The position numbers and the translations under genes are program-made. 64,000 nucleotides of DNA, from contig NC_089782.1 in NCBI RefSeq assembly GCF_040412425.1, forward strand, positions 17,852,622 to 17,916,621, given 5' to 3'. The DNA is from Macrobrachium rosenbergii. Lineage: Eukaryota; Arthropoda; Malacostraca; Decapoda; Palaemonidae. The notes under the pieces are model-generated. The model was not told the origin of the DNA, ran no database searches, and worked only from the letters and a program-made list of their open reading frames with translations. Each line of letters opens with the position of its first letter. Positions within the stretch are counted from its first letter, which is position 1. Shown in pieces: positions 52,701 to 59,719 of this stretch.

Positions 52701-53585
52701 CGACCAAACTTAACCAGCTTTTCTCAGAGTTTTGAGATTATAACAAAAACTGAGAGGCATCACTCGCTGTTAAAATCATACAGCAGTTTACTGAAAAAAC
52801 TTTATATCATTAAGCAGCTAAAACATGACTTGAAAATAATGAAAAATAACACATTATTTCTACTAAAAGGGCTTAGCTTAGCAAATCCCTGGCAATGCTA
52901 GTAAGCATATAAACAGCCTACTGATGCAAGGCTTTAATTTTGTTATACATTTCATTATGAAAAGATTTTAATAATGTTAAAAAAAAGTTTCTGGAAGTTT
53001 CAGAGAAAAAGGAAGATGGCTAACCATAATAGGCCTAACCTACCCTAAATGAGCTTAATCCCCAAGGATGGGTGCTGGAAATATATGTACCGAGCCAATC
53101 ACAACACCATTATGGCATAAATGACATCAAAACTGCATTGTTCCTCCAATTCTATAAAGCACCCTTGGTAGATCTAAGTAGTAGCTCTGTGGTGGCGATT
53201 TCCTTCTAACCTGACTTTTTCTACAGTTTTTTGGTTGCTAATTATGGATTTACCTTCAATTTTTGTTGCATGAATGTAATTAACTTGTAATTAACCCCTG
53301 AAGTCCATCCAACAAGGGGTTTCCATACGCGATCTTCACAAGACAGAGCACGGTCATGTCTGTTTGGAACAGTGCATATCCCGTCCGGCAAGTGCAATAA
53401 CTTGTTAACATATGGGTACCGGACACCCCCGGGCCAGTATTAAACACGGCGAAGCGACATCCATTTGGCCGACAACAAACAAATGCACCGCCAGTATTAG
53501 AAGCCCTAAAAGTGTAGAAAAAACCAGTTTCCAAGGTTAAAACAGGTGCAGAGCCAATACTTAGAATTACCGCAGCCTTTACCAT
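28145..53585 (-). CDS. Six-exon Myb/SANT-like and zinc-finger protein gene
   Basis: Joined exons: 53585-53329, 51399-51209, 44883-44744, 40748-40533, 38010-37465, 28792-28145. All five junctions are GT/AG and phase-consistent (2, 1, 0, 0, 0), giving one ORF of 665 codons plus stop. Domain order: cysteine-rich, weakly FLYWCH-like N terminus (about 1-66), acidic linker, Myb/SANT-like helices with tryptophans at 156, 186 and 209, then a C2H2/U1-like finger (C394, C397, H414, H420), then a 215-residue helical tail. These suggest a nuclear DNA- or chromatin-binding protein. I do not recognise an ortholog. Introns of 1.9 to 8.7 kb are packed with transposons, including two DIRS-like elements in sense orientation. 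An additional small exon in intron 5 or a further 3' exon cannot be excluded. Confidence 0.7.
29160..30830 (+). mobile_element. RTE-like LINE remnant in intron 5
   Basis: Plus-strand fragments in several frames keep the order of an RTE-type LINE. Endonuclease-like residues (LGERNHEGVAVLNFC, then LITFKCG) are at 29230-29350. A polymerase tail with a degraded YADD-type motif (VDDLVLTIEPEEEVTE) and KLMVTGKKSKEKVQ is at 29770-29910. A cysteine-rich CR-like segment, and a GRPRKTW-like end (GQKPQRNPRKT) near 30720-30760, follow. Most of the reverse transcriptase between them is missing and many stops interrupt the frames. It lies antisense to the host gene. Confidence 0.6.
31056..31252 (-). repeat. 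DIRS 2 left inverted terminal repeat
   Basis: About 197 bp, starting AATGAGAATTTTCATGAT. It matches the reverse complement of 35916-36094 over almost its whole length. The best-conserved block is GCTAACCCGCTAGGACTGTC followed by TCTGTAATCAC. On the minus strand it includes CAGTTGGTAAGTATCC, a splice-donor-like motif near the terminus. Confidence 0.85.
31295..31381. repeat. DIRS 2 internal complementary region
   Basis: The left half (AACAGTAGGTAAGTATCC to ATGAAAATTCTCATT) is complementary to the left terminus. The right half (ATTTGGAATGAATTTTCCCT to AAAGTTAGCT) is complementary to the right terminus. The two meet at about 31344, mimicking a circle junction. In DIRS elements this segment templates restoration of the ends during replication. 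Confidence 0.8.
31384..31660. repeat. Direct repeat inside DIRS 2
   Basis: An 85-bp segment (31384-31470) recurs at 31578-31660 with about 85 percent identity. Shared blocks are AGAGAGAGGTTGCCA and ACATACAAGAAAGGGCTT. It lies just inside the internal complementary region. Confidence 0.75.
32552..32800 (-). pseudogene. DIRS 2 RNase H-like fragment
   Basis: The minus-strand frame contains NNLQLLAVCNGL and IAVFSDNST, matching the E-x-x-A and SDNST blocks of DIRS-type RNase H. Q replaces the usual acidic residue in the first block. The frame degrades after SDNST and ends in PMEKHY where a PG-x-N-x-x-AD block is expected. Confidence 0.55.
33010..33345 (-). pseudogene. DIRS 2 reverse transcriptase fragment
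   Basis: The minus-strand frame contains HGIRVVLSFLNDCFVLTN, which aligns by position with the polymerase palm block normally ending in YLDD. Here it is FLND, so one catalytic aspartate is lost. Flanking frames (33297-33566) contain LREGYFVPF, typical of the start of this domain. Inactive. Confidence 0.45.
33600..35900. other. DIRS 2 gag-side region, decayed
   Basis: No intact ORF. A short AT-rich simple repeat is at 34015-34090. Minus-strand ORFs at 34600-34953 and 35189-35494 lie where gag should be but show no recognisable motif. Confidence 0.4.
35916..36094 (+). repeat. DIRS 2 right inverted terminal repeat
   Basis: About 179 bp, the reverse complement of the left repeat, ending CCATTCCAAAT at 36094. 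It includes ACAGTAGGTAAGATCC near the end. The host intron resumes as ACAGGTAATTATCC. Confidence 0.85.
36100..37464. other. Intron 5 proximal part with SINE/LINE-tail-like remnant
   Basis: Mostly AT-rich intron. 37000-37200 contains GATGGACACCAAAATGAACC, TACAGTGTGATGG and CACACCTCACTGGGGACAG. This resembles the 3' tail found on dispersed crustacean retroposons, but it is too diverged to bound. Confidence 0.3.
37465..38010 (-). CDS. Host gene exon 5 (C2H2/U1-like zinc finger)
   Basis: The acceptor is CCTTTTTTTCACAG|TCTGG and the donor GACAAAG|GTGAGA. The exon is 546 nt, exactly 182 codons, residues 269-450. An N-terminal basic region and an acidic patch (GKGDADSDIENGD) precede a conserved-looking GVYVYDFKSEWHNTLPFI block. 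Then comes a finger of form C-x2-C-x16-H-x5-H (C394, C397, H414, H420), resembling U1-type or matrin-type fingers that bind RNA or DNA. A Lys/Pro-rich tail follows. It is the longest clean exon and the best single indicator of a real gene. Confidence 0.75.
38418..38800 (+). mobile_element. Pogo/Tigger-like MITE, copy 1
   Basis: Starts TACAGTAAAGCCCCCGTATT and ends near CATCACGGGAGC. Internal blocks include TTCACTGAGAAATATTCAC and GTGTTTTTAGAGG. The ACAGTAAACCCCC-type terminus is typical of pogo/Tigger-derived short elements. It is the reverse complement of copy 2 at 45513-45815. It lies in intron 4. No coding capacity. Confidence 0.65.
38810..40530. other. Intron 4 remainder with 30-bp tandem repeat
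   Basis: AT-rich intron. Three tandem copies of a 30-bp unit containing GATCATTCACACAATGGAAA are at 39440-39529 (starts 39440, 39470, 39500). Nothing else recognised. Confidence 0.6.
40533..40748 (-). CDS. Host gene exon 4 (Myb/SANT-like, third helix)
   Basis: The acceptor is TCGTTTCCAG|AACCCAG and the donor TTTTCA|GTAAGT. The exon is 216 nt, phase 0 at both ends, residues 197-268. NPELTYDQVHQKWRNIVAAV supplies the third SANT-like helix with W209. RKVRPLFYERIKIILG follows, a basic, aromatic extension common after this domain. Both splice sites fit consensus well. Confidence 0.68.
40749..43095. other. Intron 3, proximal part
   Basis: AT-rich intron. It contains one small exon-like segment on the minus strand at 42422-42480 with an acceptor TTTCATTCAG and donor GGAAG|GTATGG (see findings). 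No other coding trace. Confidence 0.5.
43100..43298. mobile_element. Short TIR element (MITE) copy A
   Basis: 199 bp with terminal inverted repeats GGATCTTTCCTAGACAGTGA / GGACCTTTCCTAGATAGTGA (right end inverted). The subterminal CCTAGATAATGACCCC motif is repeated. Non-coding. It shares about 85 percent identity with copy B 750 bp away. Superfamily not assigned. Confidence 0.75.
44047..44228. mobile_element. Short TIR element (MITE) copy B
   Basis: 182 bp, same order of blocks as copy A: GGATCTTTCCTAGACAGTGA, AACCTGGTATGTATCCA, AAATATTAGTCCTAGATAAT. The right end is shortened (GGGTAGATCC), lacking the terminal hairpin of copy A. Same orientation as copy A. Confidence 0.72.
44744..44883 (-). 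CDS. Host gene exon 3 (Myb/SANT-like, first half)
   Basis: Too short for ordinary ORF calling. The acceptor is GTATTAAACAG|ATATTAAG after a TTTTCCTCTT tract; the donor is ACTCAT|GTAAGT. The 140 nt give two bases completing codon 150, then 46 codons containing KWSRELFSLFLDEVE, RYPSLRDRSAKK and IWKEICSAL. The W-x29-W spacing plus basic and amphipathic helices match the first two helices of Myb/SANT-like (trihelix or MSANTD type) domains. The third helix is in exon 4, and phase 0 joins them seamlessly. Confidence 0.62.
45513..45815 (-). mobile_element. Pogo/Tigger-like MITE, copy 2
   Basis: On the minus strand it starts ACAGTAAACCCCCCCGTATT and ends near ATCACGGGAG. It matches copy 1 block by block but lacks about 100 bp near the start. 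It lies in intron 2 beside the left end of the DIRS-like element. 44890-45510 is AT-rich intron with nothing firm. Confidence 0.65.
46024..46222 (-). repeat. DIRS 1 left inverted terminal repeat
   Basis: 199 bp. Outer end TTGTAATACTTACCTGAACA; inner end GATCCCCAATTG. The best block shared with the right repeat is AATCTTGTCAAATGAGTTAC in inverted form. On the minus strand the outer end reads GTGTTCAG|GTAAGTATTAC, a perfect splice-donor consensus. Confidence 0.85.
46256..46341. repeat. DIRS 1 internal complementary region
   Basis: ATTCAGGTGTTCAGGCAAGT followed by ATTGCAAT (complement of the left end) lies about 30 bp from ATTGCAATACACTCCTGAAC followed by ACCT (complement of the right end). The two halves flank a 24-bp spacer. 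This gives four copies of the terminal motif in the element: two at the ends and two here. Confidence 0.75.
46436..46976 (-). pseudogene. DIRS 1 RNase H end and adjoining domain
   Basis: Two overlapping minus frames. One has KPNVLADVLESLCREVLG, corresponding to the last RNase H block (N-x-LAD-x-LSR). The other has MDLFTTRLNFRLPVYFSPL, TDAMLHSWDNLQ and WFPDLLDMLMEVP, the well-known region after RNase H in DIRS elements. A frameshift separates them near 46850. An exact-type 34-bp tandem duplication (46515-46582) disrupts the end. Confidence 0.65.
46515..46582. repeat. 34-bp tandem duplication
   Basis: Two copies start at 46515 and 46549, differing at one base (CTGTCTGCGAAGATC / CTGTCTGAGAAGATC). 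Confidence 0.92.
47202..47426 (-). pseudogene. DIRS 1 RT-domain start fragment
   Basis: Contains GRLPTPFWNTKEWGAESWVV and EVLRGGIRVLF, typical of the segment just before the polymerase in DIRS-type ORFs. Only about 225 bp separate it from the RNase H end, so the polymerase core is deleted. Confidence 0.5.
47740..48216 (-). pseudogene. DIRS 1 gag-like fragment
   Basis: A 158-residue minus ORF at the gag position. It includes ALFDKLITSVSMGLAYQT, reminiscent of the LFDQxxxSLxxGL block of DIRS gag. The rest is diverged. 48220-50830 keeps only short ORFs in both strands. A 37-bp tandem duplication is at 49264-49337. Confidence 0.4.
49264..49337. repeat. 37-bp tandem duplication
   Basis: Two copies starting at 49264 and 49301 with one mismatch. 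They contain GGTTGAACCAAAGAAAAATC. Confidence 0.92.
50840..51044 (+). repeat. DIRS 1 right inverted terminal repeat
   Basis: 205 bp from CAATTGGGGATCTCGG to GAGTGTATTGCAAT. It is the inverse of the left repeat with moderate divergence and small indels. Confidence 0.85.
51209..51399 (-). CDS. Host gene exon 2 (acidic linker)
   Basis: The acceptor is TTTTTTACAG|GAGCCG and the preferred donor is GCGCAA|GTAAGC. The 191-nt exon enters in phase 2 and leaves in phase 1. It encodes residues 86-150: a CEAC pair (C92, C95) and CC (C108, C109), then an acidic EEETVEV stretch and a Ser/Pro/Glu-rich linker. A second donor, CCCCAG|GTGCTT, lies 15 nt upstream and is also phase 1, so a five-residue-shorter isoform is possible. 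The right end of a DIRS-like element lies about 165 bp downstream in the intron. Confidence 0.62.
51400..53328. other. Intron 1 with 30-bp tandem repeat
   Basis: AT-rich intron. Three tandem 30-bp units are at about 51866-51955, each with ATCA[A/G]TG[T/C]TTTCAAGTA. The small ORFs here (51420-51665, 51763-52029) are repeat or low-complexity translations. Confidence 0.6.
53329..53585 (-). CDS. Host gene exon 1 (start exon, Cys-rich)
   Basis: ATG at 53585 begins MVKAAVILSIGS and is read for 85 codons plus two bases to the donor ATCGC|GTATGG. Residues 34-66 carry C37, C38, C43, H58, C64 and C66. The layout (G-x-PVL, G-x-x-Y, aromatic-CC-x4-C) loosely resembles a FLYWCH zinc finger, but the expected W-x-C is FVCC here, so the call is tentative. 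Reading on past the donor reaches a stop at 53280; the phase-2 donor fits exon 2 exactly and so is preferred. Upstream on the minus strand are TATATATAAC and GGGCGGAG. Confidence 0.6.
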
Positions 53586-53605
53586 TTCTTTGACAAATGT
53601 TTACT

Positions 53606-53630
53606 ACTCCGCCCATATGTTATATATACT
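53606..53630 (-). promoter_or_regulatory. Possible core promoter of the host gene
   Basis: On the minus strand TATATATAAC is followed by GGGCGGAG, 20-45 bases before the ATG at 53585. If functional, the 5' leader would be only about 10 bases. An upstream noncoding exon is an equally good explanation. Sequence-only guess. Confidence 0.2.
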
Positions 53631-53639
53631 AAACACAGA

Positions 53640-54535
53640 TTCAGGCTACTTTTTTTACTGGAAATTGCTGTTTTTAGGGTAGGCACTTACAAAATAAGCA
53701 TAAATTATATCTTCCTTTTGAGTAATTAGGTTCATGAAAACCTATAAGCTGTGATATACATTTTAGGTTGGTGACACAAGAAACCAGATGAAATGAACAT
53801 CGACTTCATTGTCAAATAATAAGTAAAAAAACTAGAAGCATAGGCTTTGATAGTGAAGATTTACAAGTTTTAGCCATAATTTGTCGACATGACTGCATAT
53901 TGGGAGTATAACTAAAGTATTCATGATAGGCTAGCCTGCGTTGTATAACTCATCCAAGCTTAACATGGCCTAGGATAACACTAGTTTAACATCCTAACCT
54001 TTGGGTGGCTGAACATAGCCTAACCCTCTTTACCCTAAACGTACTATTAACACCATTTATTACCCATATACAAATAAATTTGCTATAATGAATAATTGTT
54101 ACAAATATTTCGGTATTCCAAGGCAAATGATTGTGACCTCTACGTTACCCTAATCCAAAAATTATTTATACGAATCATGCTGACATTTACGAAGCTTACG
54201 GCTAACCACCGAATAGGAGAGTAGAAGGGCCTTAATTAATGAGCAAGTAGCCCTAAGGTCTTCCCTATAAATGTAAAAGAACACGGTATTTCAAAGGTTA
54301 TTCACGAAGAAACATAACCTGGCAACCATACCAACAATAACAAAGGATTTAATTGGGAAATAGTAAGTTTGTTTACAATGGTTACAAATCGTTTCTGGTT
54401 AAACGCATCAACATAAGATGGACGTTTAAAAACAAAATAAAATAATGAAATTCCAATCGTGTCTTTGGTAATATCACTTGTGAAATTATACTTATGTACT
54501 TGACGAAAACTGTCGGTATCTCCATAAGTTTGAGT
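53640..54535. other. Upstream intergenic of the host gene
   Basis: Nothing recognised. AT-rich with no coding trace. Confidence 0.5.
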
Positions 54536-54582
54536 GCGTGAAGATAACTCCTTCGATTTATCATAAATGTGCGAAAGATATG

Positions 54583-54720
54583 GCGGAGGTTAAAACGCGT
54601 TGTAACCAGGACGGGATCGCTTCGCCTCGAGTGGTTCGGTTATGGTTGAAACGGGGTTTGAATGCCGAGTTAAACAAACACAATCGTTTCCGTAATGAAA
54701 CTTTTTTTTCAGCTGAATAA
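54583..54720 (+). CDS. Possible divergent first exon or short ORF
   Basis: AAAGATATGG gives a reasonable start at 54583 for a 46-codon ORF (MAEVKTRCNQDGIASPRVVR). It is basic, with no recognised domain. The ORF core has eleven CpG in about 110 bp, unlike its surroundings, and faces away from the host gene about 1 kb off, as in a bidirectional promoter. A weak donor TTTCC|GTAATG is present. No following exon is identified. Confidence 0.25.
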   Translation, partial: AEVKTRCNQDGIASPRVVRLWLKRGLNAELNKHNRFRNETFFSAE

Positions 54721-55081
54721 AACAAACCTATGCAGTGAAAATGTTTATAATAGTTACGCATAATTCATTGGCATTGTGGCTACGTCTTCAAACAAAACAA
54801 CAGCAAAAGATGCTGCCTCTACCAATAAATTCTAATATTTCATAACCTTGATCTCTGCTGCTTTGATGCTTCGATTCGAAGTCTAAGTTCTCGAACACTC
54901 ATCGACCCTCCTCAAACGTTTTACAAGTTACTGTTTATGAAAAAACATAACAATACCTATTTCCCATAGTATCCTAACAGCGCTGGATTATCTCTTTCTA
55001 GGATCTATCAAGAATTTGTCCATTTCTACAATGATTATTTTTTTTATGTTTTCCTTGAAAGAACTTTATCACAAGAAATTC

Positions 55082-55139
55082 CTCTCTCTCTCTCTCTCGC
55101 AGGCATCCTGTACAATACACACACATATACATACATATG

Positions 55140-55222
<83 letters not shown>
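55082..55222. repeat. (CT)n and (TA)n microsatellite
   Basis: CT run at 55082-55098, then CA/TA-rich spacer and an almost pure TA run from 55145 to 55221. The IYIYIY ORFs here are repeat translations. Confidence 0.97.
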
Positions 55223-55223
<1 letters not shown>

Positions 55224-55699
55224 CCAACTCCCTTAACAAAGAGTAGCTCCTCAGAAAATGCAAGACACTGACCACTGCCTTATTGATTTTACTTGCTCAA
55301 TCATGGATCAGCCCCTTGTGTAGGTAACTTCTTTAACATTACTTTCTTTATACACCTACACAGAAGGCTAATCAGTAGCTCGTCAAACCCCAGGTAAGCA
55401 ATGCCCATTCGCGTATTTTCTGCATGCACTTTCTTGCTTCCTGGATGTGTAAGCCTGTCCTTTCCAGTGCCCCTTCCACATCATTTGTTTAGCGTTTTCT
55501 GTATTCCTCTCCTCCTCCGGCCTAATATTTCTGAGGTATACACTCCTTTCACCAACATATCGTCCCCATTCTTTCTACCAGACCAAACCATCACAACTCA
55601 CTGATCCCTTTTCTCACCTACCACAAATCACTAAACTCTTTTACCAACTATTCTTTGTATCTCAATATTTCTCATTCTTTCAATTATTATGTCGCATAG

Positions 55700-57240
55700 T
55701 CTAATATACTAACTCTTCGTCTCAAGGGCACCCGACCTTTTCTTTCATTTACATTCAAACATCCGCATGTATTTTCCATAATGGAGAGTTGGCTCAATCC
55801 TTTCACACATTCCCACCTGGGCTTCCATAGACAAGCCAGGTCTCTCTACGTCCAAATCATTTGCTTCATTTTCTACTATCCATGCTAACATTCATTTCTC
55901 CAACTTTCTGGTTTCGATTTACCATTATGCACTTGCTCTTTCAAACACTTTTACTTTTTCTGCAGTCTATTTTTACTAGCCCCAACCGGTAGTATATCAT
56001 CTTAGAACATCAACTGTTCTACATTCCAAAAATTATTCGTTTTCTTACACCTACATCCACTGAACTTTCTCTGTCTTATAGTTCATGGAGACATAACACA
56101 TCATTGTCTCTGACCACTTTTACGTCAAACCAGACGCTTTCTCATCTATGTATTCTAACTGATGCTTTTCTTCCATCAAAATACCTCTAATTGGCCCCAA
56201 AAACTTATCTTCCATACTATATGACCTCAGCGCCCTCAATTCTATCACAGACCTTTTCTACCTTCATGTAAGCCATGTAAATTTTTTTCCCTTTACGCTT
56301 GGACTTCCCATATAACTTACATTAAACACTTGATTCACACACCCTCTTCTTTGTCTAAATCTACACTGTTCTTTATCTAACAACTTCTTCTGGTTTCTCT
56401 TTTGTCTAAATCTACACTGTTCTTATCTAACAACTTTCGATACCTTTTTCTTTTGTCTAAATCTACTTTTTTTTTTTTTTTTTTAACGTGCTTTATTCCC
56501 ATTTTTGTATGGGGGTAACATGATTTCTACATTTGAAGGACTTTTTGATTTGGCTTTTAGACCTGTGGTCTCGATCTTTCCCTGCCTGACATCATTAGAC
56601 ATAACACGTATGTTTCATATCATACCCGACCCAACGCCCTTTCTTTCCCAGCAGCGAGAAGTTATTGCGCTGGTATGGCGAGTTCGAGACGTGTGAGATG
56701 TTTGTTATGTTTTTTAGAAGGTGTTGTAGTGGCTTTGTTTTGTGTGTGTATTTAGTCTGTAACATCCATTTGCTTTTAAGCAAACCTTTCCCTGATTACA
56801 TATATAATCCCGGGATGTCTACACGGATAGCAAAGTGTTTGCCCTTTGACAGTTGGCTTCGGCCATGGATTGAACTTAAACACAGATTCACGAAGTCCTC
56901 TTCTTGTCTAAATCTACACTGTTCTTTAACTAACAATCCTTCGGATATTTGTTTTTGTTTTCAATTAAAATCGTATTAAACATTCCTTACTGCACTAAGC
57001 ACGTTATGACCTACAATTTTGCAGGCTCATTTGTCACCTTTATCTCTAAACATTAACCAATTACACATCTCAACTAAACCTATGGAATCTTTTCTTCATC
57101 CAAACATCCCTTACAAGCCCTGATCAGCCACCTTAGCATCTTATCTGTAATTCCATCATCTTCTGGTGTATTGCCATCCTTCAACTTGTTAATTGTCCTT
57201 CTTACGTCCTCAACGGTCACTGACCCTTTCCACTCCTGTC
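55700..57240 (-). mobile_element. RTE-like LINE remnant (antisense)
   Basis: Minus-strand frames keep RTE reverse transcriptase blocks in order. VTVEDVRRTINKLKDGNTPE and DDGITDKML are near 57170. QCRFRQ(K)RGCVNQVF is near 56340. ASVRI, WFDVKV and RDNDV traces are near 56150. LSMEAQVGMCERIEPTLHYG is near 55820. Catalytic region and frames are broken by stops and indels. A SINE-like insertion (56467-56902) splits it. A 51-bp segment is tandemly triplicated (starts about 56351, 56402, 56453). Confidence 0.6.
56467..56902 (-). mobile_element. SINE-like retroposon with 14-bp target duplication
   Basis: 436 bp inserted in the LINE. An 18-base T run (tail on the minus strand) lies at the left. TTGTCTAAATCTAC flanks both sides (56453-56466 and 56903-56916). 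On the minus strand near its 5' end GTTCAATCC fits a pol III B box (GTTCRANNC), suggesting a tRNA-derived head. The 3' end reads CAAAAATGGGAATAAAGCAC before the tail. ORFs inside are incidental. Confidence 0.65.
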
Positions 57241-57800
57241 TCATTCAACCTTGCCTGTTTTTTTTTTTATCATCCACAATTAATTAATCTCCAAAATACT
57301 CATTCCATCAACCTCACTCTACACAGTATTTTCTTCAGGCAGCATATTTGCATTTTACCCTCTTTTCTTATACCTTGTCTCCTTTTTATTCCTCTTCTTG
57401 AATACCTTATCCATTCTTCTATATATTATCTATTATGCAACTATACCCCGAATAATCTGCTCTTCATTTTTTTATTCTTCAATTGTGTTTCTTTTTTTTA
57501 TCCAACACCTAATGTTTTTATTCCCTTTTCCTGGCCCTTTCTGATCCTGTTATCCCAATATCAAATTTTAAGTTTACTCCACTTTTTCACCTCCGTATCT
57601 CTAACCTCAGCCCATTTTTCATCCGTTTTTCTTATATGCTTTTCTCATTTCTTTCCTGTGCAACTCACTTGTATTAATTACATTTACAGTTACATTTCAC
57701 CCTTTTTCCAACTTAAGACAGATGGAAGTGTGTCTTATTTTTAAGTAGTTCGGCCCTGTGGAAAAAATGGGAGACGAAATGTTGGTAAAGAGTGTTAAGA
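57241..57800. other. Pyrimidine-rich low-complexity stretch
   Basis: T/C-rich plus strand. The 183-residue ORF at 57193-57744 is an F/L/S/I-rich translation of this composition with no domain. Probably part of the decayed LINE. Confidence 0.55.
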
Positions 57801-57810
57801 TTGGGGACAG

Positions 57811-58188
57811 AATATTTATTCTTCAACTGATCTGATGCAAGGGTATCTACAAGTACCGCTTAGCGAGGAGAGTCGAGAGCACACGGCTTTCTCGTTGCCG
57901 AAAGGGCATTATGAGTTCACTCGGATGCCGTTTGGTCTATCAGGCAGTCCGATGACATTTAATAGGCTAATGAATACTGTTTTGCATGGCTTGTTACGGA
58001 AGTCCATTTATTTAAATATGGACGATATTTTAGTTGCCACTGATTCTGTAGAAGGACATTTAGAGGTTCTTAGGGAGGTTTTTAGGAGGCTTAGGTTAGC
58101 GGGGTTGAAGATAAAGTTAGCTAAGTGTAATTTTTTGGGAGAGGCAGATAGTATATTTGGGTTATGTCATTTCCAAAGAGGATGCTAG
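57811..58188 (+). pseudogene. Gypsy reverse transcriptase fragment
   Basis: Starts in the block usually read D-L-x-x-GY-x-Q and continues through RMPFGLSGSPMTFNRLMN to the catalytic NMDDIL, with both aspartates kept. The frame slips at about 58155, where the conserved VYLGYVI continues in the next frame. A stop at 57796 closes it upstream. Confidence 0.88.
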
Positions 58189-59233
58189 AGTGAATGATGA
58201 TAAAGTTAGGGCAATTGTAGATTTTGCTACTCCCAAGAATAAGAAGCAGATTCGGTCATTCTTAGGCATGGCTGGATTTTTCCGTAGGTTTGTGAAGGGT
58301 TTTTCTATTCTAGCATCTCCCTTGATAGATGTCCTGAGGGATGATGAGCACTTTGTATGGGGAGATGGACAGCAAGTAGCTTTTCAGAAGATTAAGGATG
58401 CCTTAGTGAGTCCCCCCGTGTTGAACTTTCCTGATTTGGAACGTCCTTTCACGTTGGTAACGGACGCTAGTTATGATGGTATAGGGGCATGCTTTATGCA
58501 GAAGTTCGATGGAAGACTCCATCTGACTGCATTTTACAGTAGGAAGTTTGAGACACGGGTTAGTAATGAACGGTTATGGTCGGTAGTAGACAAAGAGGCC
58601 TTTGCTGTAGTGTCTAGCTCGATTCATTTTAAAATGTCCCTCTTGGGCAGTCAAGTAGAGGTTCTTACGGATCATAAGCCATTGTTGGATCTTTTTAATA
58701 AGCCGGATCTTTCGCCAAAAAGGACTAGGTGGTATCTGACAATCAGGGATTTTGATGCCAAGCTTAGGTATATAGAGGGTAGACATAATGTCGTAGCAGA
58801 CGCCCTTAGTAGAAGTTTTTCGGATGCAGATGGTATTCACGTATGTTATGTATCTGGAGATTGCATAGACTGGGATACAAGTTTAGTAGAAGCTAAGCAG
58901 GATGAGAATGAGATTTTGGCAGACGCAAAAGCGTTTCTTAGAGGGGAATTAGTTAGGAAGGGGTATAAGCTGCCTTTTGCAGGGCTTGAATTAGAGGGTA
59001 ATTTGTCAGTTAGGAAAATTAGATACAGACTGAGGAATAGTGAGGATAAGGGTGATACCACGCAAATAGTTGTTCCTAGGAGTTTAGTACCTACGGTGCT
59101 GGATATTGTTCATTGTAGGTCTAGCAGTCCGCATTTGGGGATTGAGAAAACGTATCAGAATTTACGGGGGCAATTCTTTTGGAAGAATGTGCTCACGTCA
59201 ATGGAAGACTGTGAGAAGTTGTTCAGTTTGTAA
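58157..59233 (+). pseudogene. Gypsy RT end, RNase H and integrase zinc region
   Basis: 358 codons without a stop. Connection residues (KKQIRSFLGMAGFFRRF) lead into RNase H with its acidic set: D in LVTDASYDGIGA, E in DKEAFAVV, D in VLTDHKPL and D in VADALSR. Then comes the HHCC integrase finger (H-x-x-x-x-x-x-H near 59110-59135). The finger's cysteines are completed in the next frame (59106-59399), marking a frameshift near 59215. The read start is a frame entry, not a native start. Confidence 0.88.
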
Positions 59234-59639
59234 TGCGTGTAAGCCATCAAGGGTCGCTTCTTGTAAACTGAGTTCATTCCCGAATCCTAGCAGACATTGG
59301 TCCCGAATCCATATGGACCTTTTGAGGAATTTCTGTGAATCTAGTTATGGCCATAGGCACCTATTGGTGGTTGTTGACGAGTTAACTAGGTTCGTATAGA
59401 TTTTTCCTTTGAAGCACAAAACAGCAGAAGAAGTGACAGTCGCATTCTTTAATGGGCATATTTGTCGTTATGGGGTTCCTGAGCTTTCGATTACAGATAA
59501 TGGGAGGGGATTTGTGAACAAGACGTTAGAGTGTCTTGCGGATGTAATGGGCATTCAGAAGGTCACTATTATTCCCTATAGACCAGAAGCTAATGGGCTG
59601 TGTGAACGGGCAAATAGGAAGGTCCGTTTCGTGTGGTAG
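59106..59639 (+). pseudogene. Gypsy integrase core
   Basis: Zinc-finger cysteines (CSVCNACK) precede the D of IHMDLL, the D of SITDNGRGF and the E of PEANGLCERANRK, so the DDE triad is visible. An in-frame TAG at 59397 interrupts RFV/IFPLKHKTAEE. After RANRKV the frame jumps to FRVVEVRKGN, the C-terminal part, implying a deletion of the middle. Confidence 0.85.
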
Positions 59640-59719
59640 AAGTAAGGAAGGGGAATAGATCTGTTGCTCTAGATGAGAACACGGGTGTCTCAGGTGACAC
59701 ATACATCTAAAATTGAAAA

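Noticed and set aside
53280..53328. Extension of exon 1 to a stop at 53280 as a 101-residue single-exon gene
   Set aside because: The GTATGG donor at 53328 gives the exact phase for exon 2; an unspliced 101-residue product is less likely, though not excluded.
55016..55275. ORFs rich in alternating I and Y on both strands
   Set aside because: Translation of the TA microsatellite.
56683..56691. GTTCGAGAC on the plus strand as a tRNA/SINE B box
   Set aside because: It lies on the strand opposite to the SINE's tail-defined orientation, with no A box or tRNA fold around it.
57193..57744. 183-residue plus-strand ORF
   Set aside because: Biased F/L/S/I composition from a T/C-rich tract, no domain, no splice or promoter support.
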